Below the pieces are notes generated by a model. The model did no database searches, was not told the origin of the DNA, and worked only from the letters and a program-made list of their open reading frames with translations. This document shows positions 48,595 to 56,426 of a DNA stretch of 64,000 nucleotides, piece after piece. Origin of the DNA: Streptomyces composti (GTDB lineage Bacteria; Actinomycetota; Actinomycetes; Streptomycetales; Streptomycetaceae); contig NZ_JAATEM010000010.1 in assembly GCF_012034205.1 (NCBI RefSeq), positions 1 through 64,000 on the forward strand, in the 5' to 3' direction. A program made the position numbers and the translations under genes. Numbering within the stretch: position 1 is the first letter of the stretch; each line of letters opens with the position of its first letter.

Positions 48595-49467
48595 CTATCC
48601 GGGCGCCGGTACCGTCAGGCCCCAGGCGCCCTCTCTCACCTCCCAGGTCCGGGTGCGGACGGGGCCGGAGGTCAGAGCGTCGGCGCGGTAGCGGAAGTGG
48701 GCGCCGGAGACCGTGACCGTGCGGCCCTCCGCCAGGAGCGGGGGCGCCCCGGCGGGGCGGACCTCCACGCGGGCCCGGCCCGGGGCTGCCGGGCTCACCT
48801 GGACGCAGTCCACCGGCTGGTGGAGATCGACCAGCATGTCGCAGTCGACCTCCACGCGCAGGTGTGACGGTCCCGCGTCGGGCGCGGCCGTGACCAGGCG
48901 GGACGGCCGGGCCGGCACCAGGGTGCGCACCAGCGACTGGCAGGTCCGCAGCCAGGGGCGGCCCGCCCCGGACTCCTCCCGCCCGACCCCCGCACCCAGC
49001 GGCGGGATCCGCAGCCGGCCCAGCACCACCCCGTCGCTGTCGTCCACCAGCAGGTCCATCCGCCGCTCGGCCCCGTCCAGCACGGCCCGCGCCGCCGCCA
49101 CCGCACTGGTCGGCACGCCCAGGGAGCGGGCGAGGGACAGCGCGCCGCCCACCGGCACCAGCGACAGCACGCACGCCGCCAGCTCGCGCTGCCGGTGCAG
49201 CAGGCTCACCGCCCGCACCAGCGCCCGGTCGTCACCGACCAGCACCGGCCGCCGCGAGCCGCGCCGCCGAAGCGCCCGGGCGAACTCCTCCGGACCGTCC
49301 GGCAGACACACCTTGGTGCCGGCCGCACCCGCGCTGAGCACGTCTTTCGCGATCCTCACGGACTCCCCGTCAGTGCGCCGGGCGACCGGATCGACGACCA
49401 CCAGGAGCTGTTCGGGAGCGGACCAGGACGTCGCGGAGTGTGTCGCGGATGTCGCCACCTCGGCCAT
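48595..49467 (-). CDS. Diacylglycerol kinase-like protein lacking the GGDGT motif
   Basis: The 290-aa protein resembles the lipid/diacylglycerol kinase catalytic fold at its start (LLVVVDPVARR, then a nucleotide-loop-like region) and in SLVPVGGALSLARSLGVP, which corresponds to the family's later Asn-Asp-Ala-Arg region. The ATP-binding GGDGT is replaced by VGDDRALV, so kinase activity is doubtful. ATG 49467 follows GAGGAAG. It sits alone on the minus strand, divergent from purA. Confidence 0.75.
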   Translation of the reverse strand: MAEVATSATHSATSWSAPEQLLVVVDPVARRTDGESVRIAKDVLSAGAAGTKVCLPDGPEEFARALRRRGSRRPVLVGDDRALVRAVSLLHRQRELAACVLSLVPVGGALSLARSLGVPTSAVAAARAVLDGAERRMDLLVDDSDGVVLGRLRIPPLGAGVGREESGAGRPWLRTCQSLVRTLVPARPSRLVTAAPDAGPSHLRVEVDCDMLVDLHQPVDCVQVSPAAPGRARVEVRPAGAPPLLAEGRTVTVSGAHFRYRADALTSGPVRTRTWEVREGAWGLTVPAPG

Positions 49468-49482
49468 GCCTCGCTTCCTCGG

Positions 49483-49545
49483 GTAGCATCTTTGTGCAAG
49501 AGCCCCTTGCGCTGCGCTGTGCGCCCAGGGGCTTCGTCTATTCCG
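49483..49545 (+). promoter_or_regulatory. Putative purA promoter and leader hairpin
   Basis: A -10-like TAGCAT (49485-49490) is followed within 10 bases by AAGAGCCCCT, which pairs with AGGGGCTTC about 20 nt later, then GTCTATT. This could be an attenuator-like leader element or a short RNA gene. No known riboswitch class is recognised. Confidence 0.45.
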
Positions 49546-49657
49546 GGGCATCCGGTCCGACGGTTGGCGGCCAACGACGGTCGCGGTGCACGCGGCGGTG
49601 ATCCTCCGCGTACGCCCTCGACCATGGACATGCCCCGCCCGGAAGGGGTGTACGCGC

Positions 49658-50941
49658 GTGCCCGCACTTGTGCTGCTCGGTGCTCAGTGGGGTGACGAAG
49701 GCAAGGGAAAGGCGACGGACCTGCTCGGCGGATCCGTCGATTACGTGGTGCGTTACCAGGGCGGCAACAACGCCGGCCACACGGTGGTGGTGGGCGATCA
49801 GAAGTACGCCCTGCACCTGCTCCCTTCCGGGATCCTGTCACCCGGCTGCACGCCGGTCATCGGTAACGGTGTCGTCGTCGACCCCTCGGTCCTGCTCTCC
49901 GAGCTGAGCGGGCTGAACGAGCGCGGCGTCGACACGTCCAAGCTGCTGATCAGCGGCAACGCGCACATCATCACGCCGTACAACGTCACGGTGGACAAGG
50001 TCACCGAGCGCTTCCTCGGCAAGCGCAAGATCGGGACCACCGGCCGCGGCATCGGCCCGACCTACGCCGACAAGATCAACCGCGTGGGCATCCGGGTGCA
50101 GGACCTGTACGACGAGTCGATCCTGACGCAGAAGGTCGAGGCGGCCCTCGACGTCAAGAACCAGATCCTCACCAAGCTCTACAACCGCCGCGCCATCGCC
50201 GCCGACCAGGTGGTCGAGGAACTGCTGGGCTACGCGGAGAAGCTGCGCCCGTACGTCGCCGACACCGTGCTGATCCTCAACCAGGCGCTGGAGCAGGACA
50301 AGGTGGTCCTCTTCGAGGGCGGCCAGGGCACGCTGCTGGACATCGACCACGGCACGTACCCGTTCGTCACCTCCTCCAACCCGACCGCGGGCGGCGCCTG
50401 CACGGGCACCGGCGTGGGCCCGACGAAGATCAGCCGGGTCATCGGCATCCTCAAGGCGTACACCACCCGCGTCGGCGCCGGCCCGTTCCCGACCGAGCTG
50501 TTCGACGAGGACGGCGAGGCGCTGCGCCGGATCGGCGGCGAGCGGGGTGTGACCACCGGCCGGGACCGCCGCTGCGGCTGGTTCGACGCGGTGATCGCCC
50601 GCTACGCGACCCGGGTGAACGGCCTGACCGACTTCTTCCTCACCAAGCTCGACGTCCTCACCGGCTGGGAGCAGATCCCGGTCTGCGTCGCCTACGAGAT
50701 CGACGGCAGGCGTGTCGAGGAACTGCCGTACTCGCAGACCGACTTCCACCACGCGAAGCCCGTTTACGAGATGCTGCCGGGCTGGAGCGAGGACATCAGC
50801 AAGGCCAAGTCCTTCTCGGACCTGCCGAAGAACGCGCAGAACTACGTCAAGGCCCTGGAGGAGATGTCCGGCGCCCCGATCTCCGCGATCGGTGTCGGTC
50901 CGGGCCGCGACGAGACCATCGAGATCAACTCGTTCCTCTGA
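49658..50941 (+). CDS. purA: Adenylosuccinate synthetase
   Basis: This 427-aa enzyme joins IMP and aspartate with GTP hydrolysis in AMP synthesis. It shows [16 protein letters not shown] at the N-terminus, [17 protein letters not shown], the glycine-rich [19 protein letters not shown] and [16 protein letters not shown] 49658 has GGAAGGGG nine bases upstream; longer frames start in the leader. It is followed by a strong hairpin and appears monocistronic. Confidence 0.98.
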   Translation: MPALVLLGAQWGDEGKGKATDLLGGSVDYVVRYQGGNNAGHTVVVGDQKYALHLLPSGILSPGCTPVIGNGVVVDPSVLLSELSGLNERGVDTSKLLISGNAHIITPYNVTVDKVTERFLGKRKIGTTGRGIGPTYADKINRVGIRVQDLYDESILTQKVEAALDVKNQILTKLYNRRAIAADQVVEELLGYAEKLRPYVADTVLILNQALEQDKVVLFEGGQGTLLDIDHGTYPFVTSSNPTAGGACTGTGVGPTKISRVIGILKAYTTRVGAGPFPTELFDEDGEALRRIGGERGVTTGRDRRCGWFDAVIARYATRVNGLTDFFLTKLDVLTGWEQIPVCVAYEIDGRRVEELPYSQTDFHHAKPVYEMLPGWSEDISKAKSFSDLPKNAQNYVKALEEMSGAPISAIGVGPGRDETIEINSFL

Positions 50942-50967
50942 GCCCACGAGGGCCCTGGGACGGAGAC

Positions 50968-51005
50968 GGACGGCCGGTACGGGAATCCCCCCGCACCGGC
51001 CGTCC
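50968..51005. terminator. Terminator after purA
   Basis: GGACGGCCGGT pairs with ACCGGCCGTCC around a 16-nt loop, 27 bp past the purA stop and just before the converging frameshifted gene. Confidence 0.8.
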
Positions 51006-51029
51006 GCCGTTCGCGCCCCTGACGCGCGC

Positions 51030-51396
51030 TCAGGCCCCTGCGGCCCCGCCGAGATGCTTGATCTTCTCGAAGGGACAGGCCCCCACCGTCACCACGGCCA
51101 TGCCGTAGCCGGCGGACACCACCAGCCCCCAGGTGCTGATGGCCCCGCCGGCACCGCGCAGCACGACGGTGCCGACCGGCACCAGCGCCGCGAAGCTGAG
51201 CGCCGCGGCCCCCGTGCACCAGAACGCCACCAGCTCGTTCGCCCGCTTCCGCAGCCGGGGATCGGCCTTCACCCGCGCCGGCACCTCGTACCCGTGCGTC
51301 CGGTCGCGGACCTTCCCCCCGGTACCCGGTCAGCGCGGCAAGCCCACTGGCCTCACCCAGCAGTGCGAAACAGCCGAAGACGAGGATGTGGGCCAT
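51030..51396 (-). pseudogene. Frameshifted small membrane protein (three helices)
   Basis: ATG 51396 (GGGAG upstream) opens MAHILVFGCFALLGEASGLA and runs into a G6 run (plus-strand C6, 51315-51320). Removing one base joins it in frame to KVRDRTHGYEVPARVKADP and the rest of a 121-residue product ending at 51030. The restored protein has three hydrophobic helices, the later ones around FWCTGAAALSFAALVPVG and ISTWGLVVSAGYGMAVVT. I do not recognise the family. The break may be a true mutation, a phase-variable homopolymer or a sequencing error. It follows the small cationic protein gene by 34 bp. Confidence 0.65.
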
Positions 51397-51430
51397 ACCT
51401 GCTCCCGGGGGCGCGTGCTGCCGAGCGGTC

Positions 51431-51643
51431 TCAGCGGATGTACTCGGTGATGAAGGCGATCACCATGTTGACGGCCTTGTTCTTCACCCAGCCCGGCAGG
51501 AACTTCCGGACGACGCCGCCGATTTCCCCGCCGAGGCAGCCGATGACGGCGTTCCTGACACAGGTCTTCTTGCGGGAGGACTTGCCGGCCGCGATGTCGC
51601 TGAGCACCGAGGTGGGAGGCGAACGCGCAGGAGAATCTCGCAT
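51431..51643 (-). CDS. Small cationic hypothetical protein (about 70 aa)
   Basis: The last 50 residues look real: high third-position GC, basic KSSRKKTCVRN, then AVIGCLGGEIGGVVRKFLPG and WVKNKAVNMVIAFITEYIR, a cationic amphipathic segment with GxxxG spacing and a Gly-Gly pair. The start is uncertain. ATG 51643 has no clear ribosome site, ATG 51724 has GAGGTGAG but adds low-GC3 residues, and GTG 51607 would be shorter. It resembles small bacteriocin- or holin-like peptides only in composition. The frameshifted membrane gene follows on the same strand, as an immunity or transport gene might. Confidence 0.42.
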   Translation of the reverse strand: MRDSPARSPPTSVLSDIAAGKSSRKKTCVRNAVIGCLGGEIGGVVRKFLPGWVKNKAVNMVIAFITEYIR

Positions 51644-51753
51644 CCGGCAGCATGTCCCGCGTGGCCGGGAACCCATGAAAAGGATCACAGGAATCGGCTG
51701 GAACAGTTCGCCGGGAACGCGCATCTCACCTCGGTTCCAGCGGAACTGAGGGC

Positions 51754-51775
51754 TCTTCAGGCGGCCTTCTGAAGA
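51754..51775. terminator. Short inverted repeat
   Basis: TCTTCAG and CTGAAGA are separated by 8 nt, in the gap between the minus-strand small protein gene and the plus-strand secreted peptide gene. It could be an operator or weak hairpin. Confidence 0.4.
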
Positions 51776-51939
51776 AGAGGGCGGATCGCCCTTTCCGGTT
51801 GTGCGACTGGAGGCTCATCCGCCGCCGGGGCCCGTCGTTCTGAGGTGGGAGGACATCGGGACCGGGGAGGGATTACTTCAACTCCCCCGCACGCAAGGGT
51901 GTATGGGTCCGTAGCCGATCGATCAAGGGCCCCATCCTC

Positions 51940-52059
51940 GTGAGAAGAAGTCGGATAGCCCTCCTGGCGGCGGTGGGTACCGTCGCCACCTTGGTGCCCG
52001 CGCTGGCTCCCGCCACGGCGTCCGCGGCGGAGAACCAGCTCGGGCCGTTCTCCTTCTGA
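51940..52059 (+). CDS. Tiny secreted peptide precursor (39 aa)
   Basis: This 39-codon frame begins MRRSRIALLAAVGTVATLVP and continues to APATASA followed by AENQLGPFSF and stop. It is a textbook signal peptide (basic start, hydrophobic core, AxA cleavage site) with only about ten residues left as a mature product. GTG 51940 has CAAGGG upstream. Almost the whole gene is export signal, so a secreted decapeptide signal is a reasonable guess; alternatively it is a truncated gene. A hairpin (52079-52106) and a small membrane protein gene follow. Confidence 0.55.
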   Translation: MRRSRIALLAAVGTVATLVPALAPATASAAENQLGPFSF

Positions 52060-52078
52060 CCGCACGACGCACCGCAAA

Positions 52079-52106
52079 GGGAGGCACTCCGCGCGGGGTG
52101 CCTCCC
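52079..52106 (+). terminator. Hairpin between peptide gene and membrane protein gene
   Basis: GGGAGGCAC pairs with GTGCCTCCC around a 10-nt loop, 20 bp after the peptide stop. Confidence 0.7.
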
Positions 52107-52170
52107 CTCGGCACGACCCCGGCGGCGAGCACCGGCCGACGGCTGCCGCGACACCAGGGAGACAGCCCCC

Positions 52171-52488
52171 ATGACGCACACGGACACCCCGGAGCAGCAG
52201 CAGGAGGCACCGGGGTTCAGCACCGCCCAGTACATCGTCCCCTGCCTGGCGCTCGTCGTCGGCGACACCGGGGTGAGGAGGACTTACCTGGCCGAACGGC
52301 CCCTGCTGTTCTGGGTGTTCACCGCCATGGTCGCGCTCGGCGTGCTGTCCGCCGCCCTGCAGCTGAAGCGCCTGTGGACCGTCCACCGGCGCAGCCCGCT
52401 GCCCTGGTGGCCCCGGTTCCTCGGGCTGCTCCTCGCACTGTTCGCCCTGTACGTGGCCTGCCGTACCGGCGTTCGCATGGCCGGATAG
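52171..52488 (+). CDS. Small membrane protein (105 aa)
   Basis: After a hydrophilic Gln/Pro-rich start there are three hydrophobic segments: AQYIVPCLALVVG, LLFWVFTAMVALGVLSAAL and FLGLLLALFALYVACRTG. No family is recognised. ATG 52171 has GGGAG upstream. It follows the secreted-peptide gene on the same strand, across a hairpin, and could be transcribed with it by read-through; a link in function is only inferred from position. Confidence 0.6.
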   Translation: MTHTDTPEQQQEAPGFSTAQYIVPCLALVVGDTGVRRTYLAERPLLFWVFTAMVALGVLSAALQLKRLWTVHRRSPLPWWPRFLGLLLALFALYVACRTGVRMAG

Positions 52489-52521
52489 ACGATCACCTGG
52501 GCCCGGTACGGCCCTCGCGCA

Positions 52522-53172
52522 TCAGCTGAACACGATCATCGACCCCTGCGCCAGACTCCGCGTCGCCGCCGCGTGCAGGCCCAGCCAGACGTGGCGCTCA
52601 CGGGCGAAGGGGCTGGGGTCGTAGGGGGCGGGCACGGCCGGCTCCTCCAGCTCGGTGGGAGCACGCGGCGGTTCGGGCGCGGCCGGGGGGTTGGCCGGGT
52701 CGATGCCGAGGGTGGGGGCGACGAGTTCCAGTTCCCGCAGCAGCGCCTGGGAGGAGCCCAGCGGGCCGCCGCCGGCGAGGAGCTCGTCGCTGGACAGCGG
52801 GGTGGGGAAGTCGAGGGGGACGTACGCGCCCGCGTGGTCGTAGTGCCAGACCAGGTGGGACTGCTGGGCCGTGGCGTCGAACATCTCCAGCAGCTGCTCG
52901 TAGTCGCCGCCGAGTTCGTCCACCGGGGTCACCGGCAGGCCGCACACCTGGAGCAGGTAGGCGCGGCGCAGGAAGTGCAGCGCGTCGTAGTCGAACCCCG
53001 CGACCGGGGCGACCTCCCCGGACAGTCCCGGCATGTACTGGTACACCGGCACCGGTGGCAGGCCCGCCGCGGCGAGCACCGAGTTGTACTGCGCGAGTTC
53101 CTCGGCGAACGGGTTGTCGGGCGTGTGGCACAACACGTCCACGAGGGGCACCAGCCACAGGTCACAGGCCAA
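52522..53172 (-). CDS. Hypothetical protein, Streptomyces type (216 aa)
   Basis: I do not recognise a domain. The sequence opens MACDLWLVPLVDVLCHTPDN and contains FDYDALHFLRRAYLLQVCGL and SHLVWHYDHAGAYVPLDFP, followed by a Pro-rich linker and a C-terminal helix. It looks like a globular cytoplasmic protein. TTG 53172 is chosen because GAGGAG sits seven bases upstream; GTG 53193 is in frame without a ribosome site. Acidic and aromatic content and high GC3 support a real gene. Confidence 0.75.
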   Translation of the reverse strand: MACDLWLVPLVDVLCHTPDNPFAEELAQYNSVLAAAGLPPVPVYQYMPGLSGEVAPVAGFDYDALHFLRRAYLLQVCGLPVTPVDELGGDYEQLLEMFDATAQQSHLVWHYDHAGAYVPLDFPTPLSSDELLAGGGPLGSSQALLRELELVAPTLGIDPANPPAAPEPPRAPTELEEPAVPAPYDPSPFARERHVWLGLHAAATRSLAQGSMIVFS

Positions 53173-53353
53173 AGAGGGCTCCTCACGCGGCACCGGGGCC
53201 GTCGGTCGTCGGGAGAGGTCGGGAAGTCGTCAAGGAAGAGTACGGCGAGCCGTGCGCTTTCGTCTCCGGGCAGGTCACGGACAGCTGTTCGTCCCCTGCA
53301 GGACCCATACCCGCACGGGAGCGGGCGACGCAGCGGGGAGACGACCGCGCGCC

Positions 53354-54049
53354 TCAGCCGTCCTGGAGGCGGTCCACCAGCGCCAGCCCGTGGGCGTTGT
53401 AGGACTCGACGGTCGCGCGGGCGGCCTCGAGGTCGCCGCGAGAGAGGGCGTCGACCAGGGCGGTGTGCTCCGACCACAGGCGGCCCCGCAGGTCGGGCAC
53501 CCGCCGCAGCTGCTGCACCACGCACACCCAGGTCTGCACGCGCAGCCGGTGCAGGAAGTCGCTCAGGTAGGGGTTGCCGAACAGCGCCCCCAGCTCCCGC
53601 CAGAAGCGCAGGTCGTAGCCGATCAGCACGGTGAGGTCCCCGGCGAGGGCCGCCCGCTGGGCCTCCTCACCGCGCCGCCGGACCCCGGCGAGGGCGGCGG
53701 CGACCCGGGGTTCCTCGGGTGCGAGACGGGCGAGCCGGCCCTCGGTCAGCGCGGCGAACATGCCGTCGGTGACCAGGCTGCGCGCCTCGATCATGCCGCG
53801 GAAGTCGGCCGCCGAGTACTCGTGCACCCGGAAGCCGCGATGCTGGTCGGCGTCGAGCAGGCCCTGCGCGGAGAGGTCGACCAGCGCCTCCCGCACGGGG
53901 GTCGCGGACACCCCGTACTGCTCGGCGATCTCCTTGACCGTGAACTCCTGCCCCGGTTGCAGCCGCCCGGCCAGCACCTCGTCGCGCAGCGCCTCGGCGA
54001 TCTGCTGCCGCAGGGTGCTGCGGGTCACGGCGACACGGCCGCTGGGCAT
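53354..54049 (-). CDS. GntR-family regulator (FadR/FCD type)
   Basis: The 231-aa regulator has a winged helix (TVKEIAEQYGVSATPVREAL, then QGLLDADQHRGFRVHEY) and an FCD ligand domain, with Asp and His residues (LIGYDLRFWREL, WSEHTALVDALSRGD) that often bind a metal and an organic acid. ATG 54049 follows AGGGAG. It lies downstream of the aminotransferase on the same strand. A long inverted repeat lies between them (54078-54153). It probably controls the aminotransferase in response to its substrate or product. Confidence 0.9.
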   Translation of the reverse strand: MPSGRVAVTRSTLRQQIAEALRDEVLAGRLQPGQEFTVKEIAEQYGVSATPVREALVDLSAQGLLDADQHRGFRVHEYSAADFRGMIEARSLVTDGMFAALTEGRLARLAPEEPRVAAALAGVRRRGEEAQRAALAGDLTVLIGYDLRFWRELGALFGNPYLSDFLHRLRVQTWVCVVQQLRRVPDLRGRLWSEHTALVDALSRGDLEAARATVESYNAHGLALVDRLQDG

Positions 54050-54077
54050 GGTCGGGCGTCTCCCTCGTCGCGGAACC

Positions 54078-54153
54078 GGTGACGTGCTCGTGGGGACCCG
54101 GGGCGCGACCCTCCGGCCGCACGGTCCGCGCGGTCCCTCACGAGCACGTCACC
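54078..54153. promoter_or_regulatory. Long inverted repeat upstream of gntR-type gene
   Basis: GGTGACGTGCTCGTG (54078-54092) and its exact complement CACGAGCACGTCACC (54139-54153) enclose 46 bp. Inner GGGACC/GGTCCC extends the pairing. It could be two operator half-units or a terminator for the aminotransferase gene. Confidence 0.7.
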
Positions 54154-54197
54154 TTACGCGTTCCGGCAGGGCCCGCCCCAGGCCCCGCCCGGCGCCG

Positions 54198-55562
54198 CTA
54201 CGCCACGTGCTGATCGGCCACCGACAGTGCCGCGTCCAGCACCGCCAGGCCCTCCTTCAGCTCCGCCTCGCTGACGGTGCACGGCGGCACCACATGGGTG
54301 CGGTTCATGTTCACGAAGGGCCACAGGCCGCCCTCCTTCGCGGCGGCCGCGAACGCCGCCATGGGGGCGTTGGCCTCGCCGGCCGCGTTGTACGGCACCA
54401 GCGGCTCGCGGGTCTCGCGGTCGCGGACCAGCTCCACCGCCCAGAACATGCCGACGCCGCGCACGTCGCCGACGCTCGGGTGGCGCTCGGCCAGTTCGCG
54501 CAGTCCGGGGCCGAGAACGGTCTCACCGAGCCGGGCCGCGTTCTCGACGATGCCCTCCTCCTCCATCGCGTTGATGGTGGCGACGGCGGCGGCGCAGGCC
54601 AGCGGGTGGCCGGAGTAGGTCAGACCGCCCGGGTAGGCGCGCTTGCCGAAGGTCTCGGCGATGGCGCCGGAGATGGCGACGCCGCCCAGCGGCACATAAC
54701 CGGAGTTCACACCCTTGGCGAAGGTCATCAGGTCGGGCACCACGTCGTACAGGTCGGCCGCGAACCACTTGCCGGTCCGTCCGAACCCGGCCATCACCTC
54801 GTCCAGGATCAGCACGATCCCGTACTTGTCGCACAGCTCCCGCACGCCCGCGAGGTAACCGGCGGGCGGCACCATGATCCCGGCGGTGCCGGGGATGGTC
54901 TCCAGCAGGATCGCGGCGATGGTCGACGGTCCCTCGAAGGCGATCGTGGTCTCCAGGTGCTCCAGCGCCCGGGCGCACTCCTGCTCCTCGGTCTCCGCGT
55001 AGAAGCGCGAGCGGTACAGGAACGGCGCCCAGAAGTGCACCACGCCCTGCGAGGCGGTGTCGGAGGCCCAGCGGCGCGGGTCGCCGGTGAGGTTGATGGC
55101 CTGCTGGGTGCCGCCGTGGTACGAGCGGTAGGCGGAGAGCACCTTGGGGCGGCCGGTGTGCAGGCGGGCCATGCGCACCGCGTGCTCGTTGGCGTCGGCG
55201 CCGCCGTTGGTGAAGAAGATCTTGTCCAGGTCGCCGGGGGTGCGCTCGGCTATCAGCCGGGCCGCCTCCGAACGGGCCTCCACGGCGAACGCGGGCGCGA
55301 AGGTCGTCATTCTCGCCGCCTGCTCCTGGATCGCGGCGACGACCTTGGGGTGCTGGTAGCCGACGTTCGTGTAGACGAGACCACTGGTGAAGTCGAGGTA
55401 GCGGCGCCCGTCGTAGTCCCAGAAGTACGACCCCTCCGCTCCGGCGACGGCGAGCGGGTCGATGAGCTCCTGAGCGGACCAGGAGTGGAAGACGTGCGCA
55501 CGGTCGGCGGCCTTCACTGCGGCGCCGGCCTCGGGGTTCGGCTGAGGGGTCTGAGGGGTCAT
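54198..55562 (-). CDS. Class III aminotransferase (omega-amino acid/taurine type)
   Basis: The 454-aa PLP enzyme has FFTNGGADANEHAVRMAR, AYRSYHGGTQQAINLTGD, LILDEVMAGFGRTGKWF and the PLP lysine in LMTFAKGVNSGYVPLGGV. The pattern is closest to taurine/beta-alanine-pyruvate type transaminases, so an omega-amino acid is the likely donor. ATG 55562 lies six bases after a TACCCT box on the minus strand and lacks a ribosome site (leaderless). The neighbouring GntR regulator suggests substrate-induced expression. Confidence 0.9.
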   Translation of the reverse strand: MTPQTPQPNPEAGAAVKAADRAHVFHSWSAQELIDPLAVAGAEGSYFWDYDGRRYLDFTSGLVYTNVGYQHPKVVAAIQEQAARMTTFAPAFAVEARSEAARLIAERTPGDLDKIFFTNGGADANEHAVRMARLHTGRPKVLSAYRSYHGGTQQAINLTGDPRRWASDTASQGVVHFWAPFLYRSRFYAETEEQECARALEHLETTIAFEGPSTIAAILLETIPGTAGIMVPPAGYLAGVRELCDKYGIVLILDEVMAGFGRTGKWFAADLYDVVPDLMTFAKGVNSGYVPLGGVAISGAIAETFGKRAYPGGLTYSGHPLACAAAVATINAMEEEGIVENAARLGETVLGPGLRELAERHPSVGDVRGVGMFWAVELVRDRETREPLVPYNAAGEANAPMAAFAAAAKEGGLWPFVNMNRTHVVPPCTVSEAELKEGLAVLDAALSVADQHVA

Positions 55563-55683
55563 ACGCCGAGGGTAGGCGGCGTGCGGGCGGCGGCGACATC
55601 GGCGGCCTGTCTGCGGTCGCGGTCTTTCCGCGACAGGTTGTCGACGGACGGGCGGCCAGGGGGGCCGTGGCCTCCGGAAGCTA

Positions 55684-55718
55684 TTGACAGCATGCTGTCT
55701 AAATGACAGCATCTTGTC
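55684..55718. promoter_or_regulatory. Promoter with double MarR-type palindrome
   Basis: TTGACA (55684-55689) and CAGCAT (55707-55712) are 17 bp apart. They are overlaid by a perfect palindrome GACAGCATGCTGTC (55686-55699) and a near copy GACAGCATCTTGTC (55705-55718) with centres 19 bp apart. The MarR-type protein of the downstream operon is the likely ligand. Confidence 0.8.
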
Positions 55719-55823
55719 ATCGAATCCTGTCGTCAGGTCTGCCGCCGGAAGCAGACCCGGAAGCAGCGTCGGACGCGGGATCCGGAGCAGGTGTCACCCA
55801 TCCCCCGAACCCAGGGAGCGGTC

Positions 55824-56426
55824 ATGACCCGCAAGCCCGTCCACCTCGCCCTCTACGACACCTTCGCCGACTGGGAGACCGGCCACACCACCGCCCATCT
55901 CACCCAGGCCGGGTTCGAGGTCCGTACCGTCGGACCCACCACGGAGCCCGTCACCACCATGGGCGGACTGCGGATCGTCCCCGACCTGGCCCTCGGCGCG
56001 CTGCGCCCCGAGGACAGCTCGCTGCTCGTCCTCACCGGCGCCCGCCTGTGGGACGAGGGCGACGCGCTCGCCCCCTTCGCCCGGGCCGCCCGCGCCTTCC
56101 TCGACGCCGGGGTGCCCGTCGCCGCGATCTGCGGCGCCACCGCCGGGCTCGCCCGCGAGGGCCTGCTGGACGACCGGGCGCACACCAGCGCCGCGCCCGC
56201 CTACCTCGCGGCCACCGGATACGCGGGCGGAGACCGGTACGCCGACACCGACGCCGTCACCGACCGGGGGCTGATCACCGCCGGGCCCACCGAGCCCGTC
56301 GCCTTCGCACGGGAGGTCTTCCGGCTGCTCGGCGCCTTCGACGAGAAGGTGATCGACGCGTGGTACCGGCTGTTCCACCACTCGGACGCGGCCGCGTACG
56401 CCGAGCTGCAGGCGGCGGCCCGGTGA
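55824..56426 (+). CDS. DJ-1/PfpI-family protein
   Basis: The 200-aa class I glutamine-amidotransferase-like protein has the nucleophile cysteine in AAICGATAGLAREGLLD and the preceding VLTGARLWDEGD. Members act as glyoxalases, deglycases or stress proteins; the exact role is open. ATG 55824 has AGGGAG upstream. The stop overlaps the MarR-type gene by GTGA, so the two form an operon behind the double palindrome. Confidence 0.9.
   Translation: MTRKPVHLALYDTFADWETGHTTAHLTQAGFEVRTVGPTTEPVTTMGGLRIVPDLALGALRPEDSSLLVLTGARLWDEGDALAPFARAARAFLDAGVPVAAICGATAGLAREGLLDDRAHTSAAPAYLAATGYAGGDRYADTDAVTDRGLITAGPTEPVAFAREVFRLLGAFDEKVIDAWYRLFHHSDAAAYAELQAAAR

Noticed and set aside
49483..49657. Purine riboswitch before purA
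   Set aside because: The conserved three-way junction bases of the purine class are not present; only a simple GC-rich hairpin is seen.
51757..52386. Minus-strand open frame of about 209 codons
   Set aside because: It is antisense to the secreted-peptide and small membrane protein genes and shows no domain or good start site.
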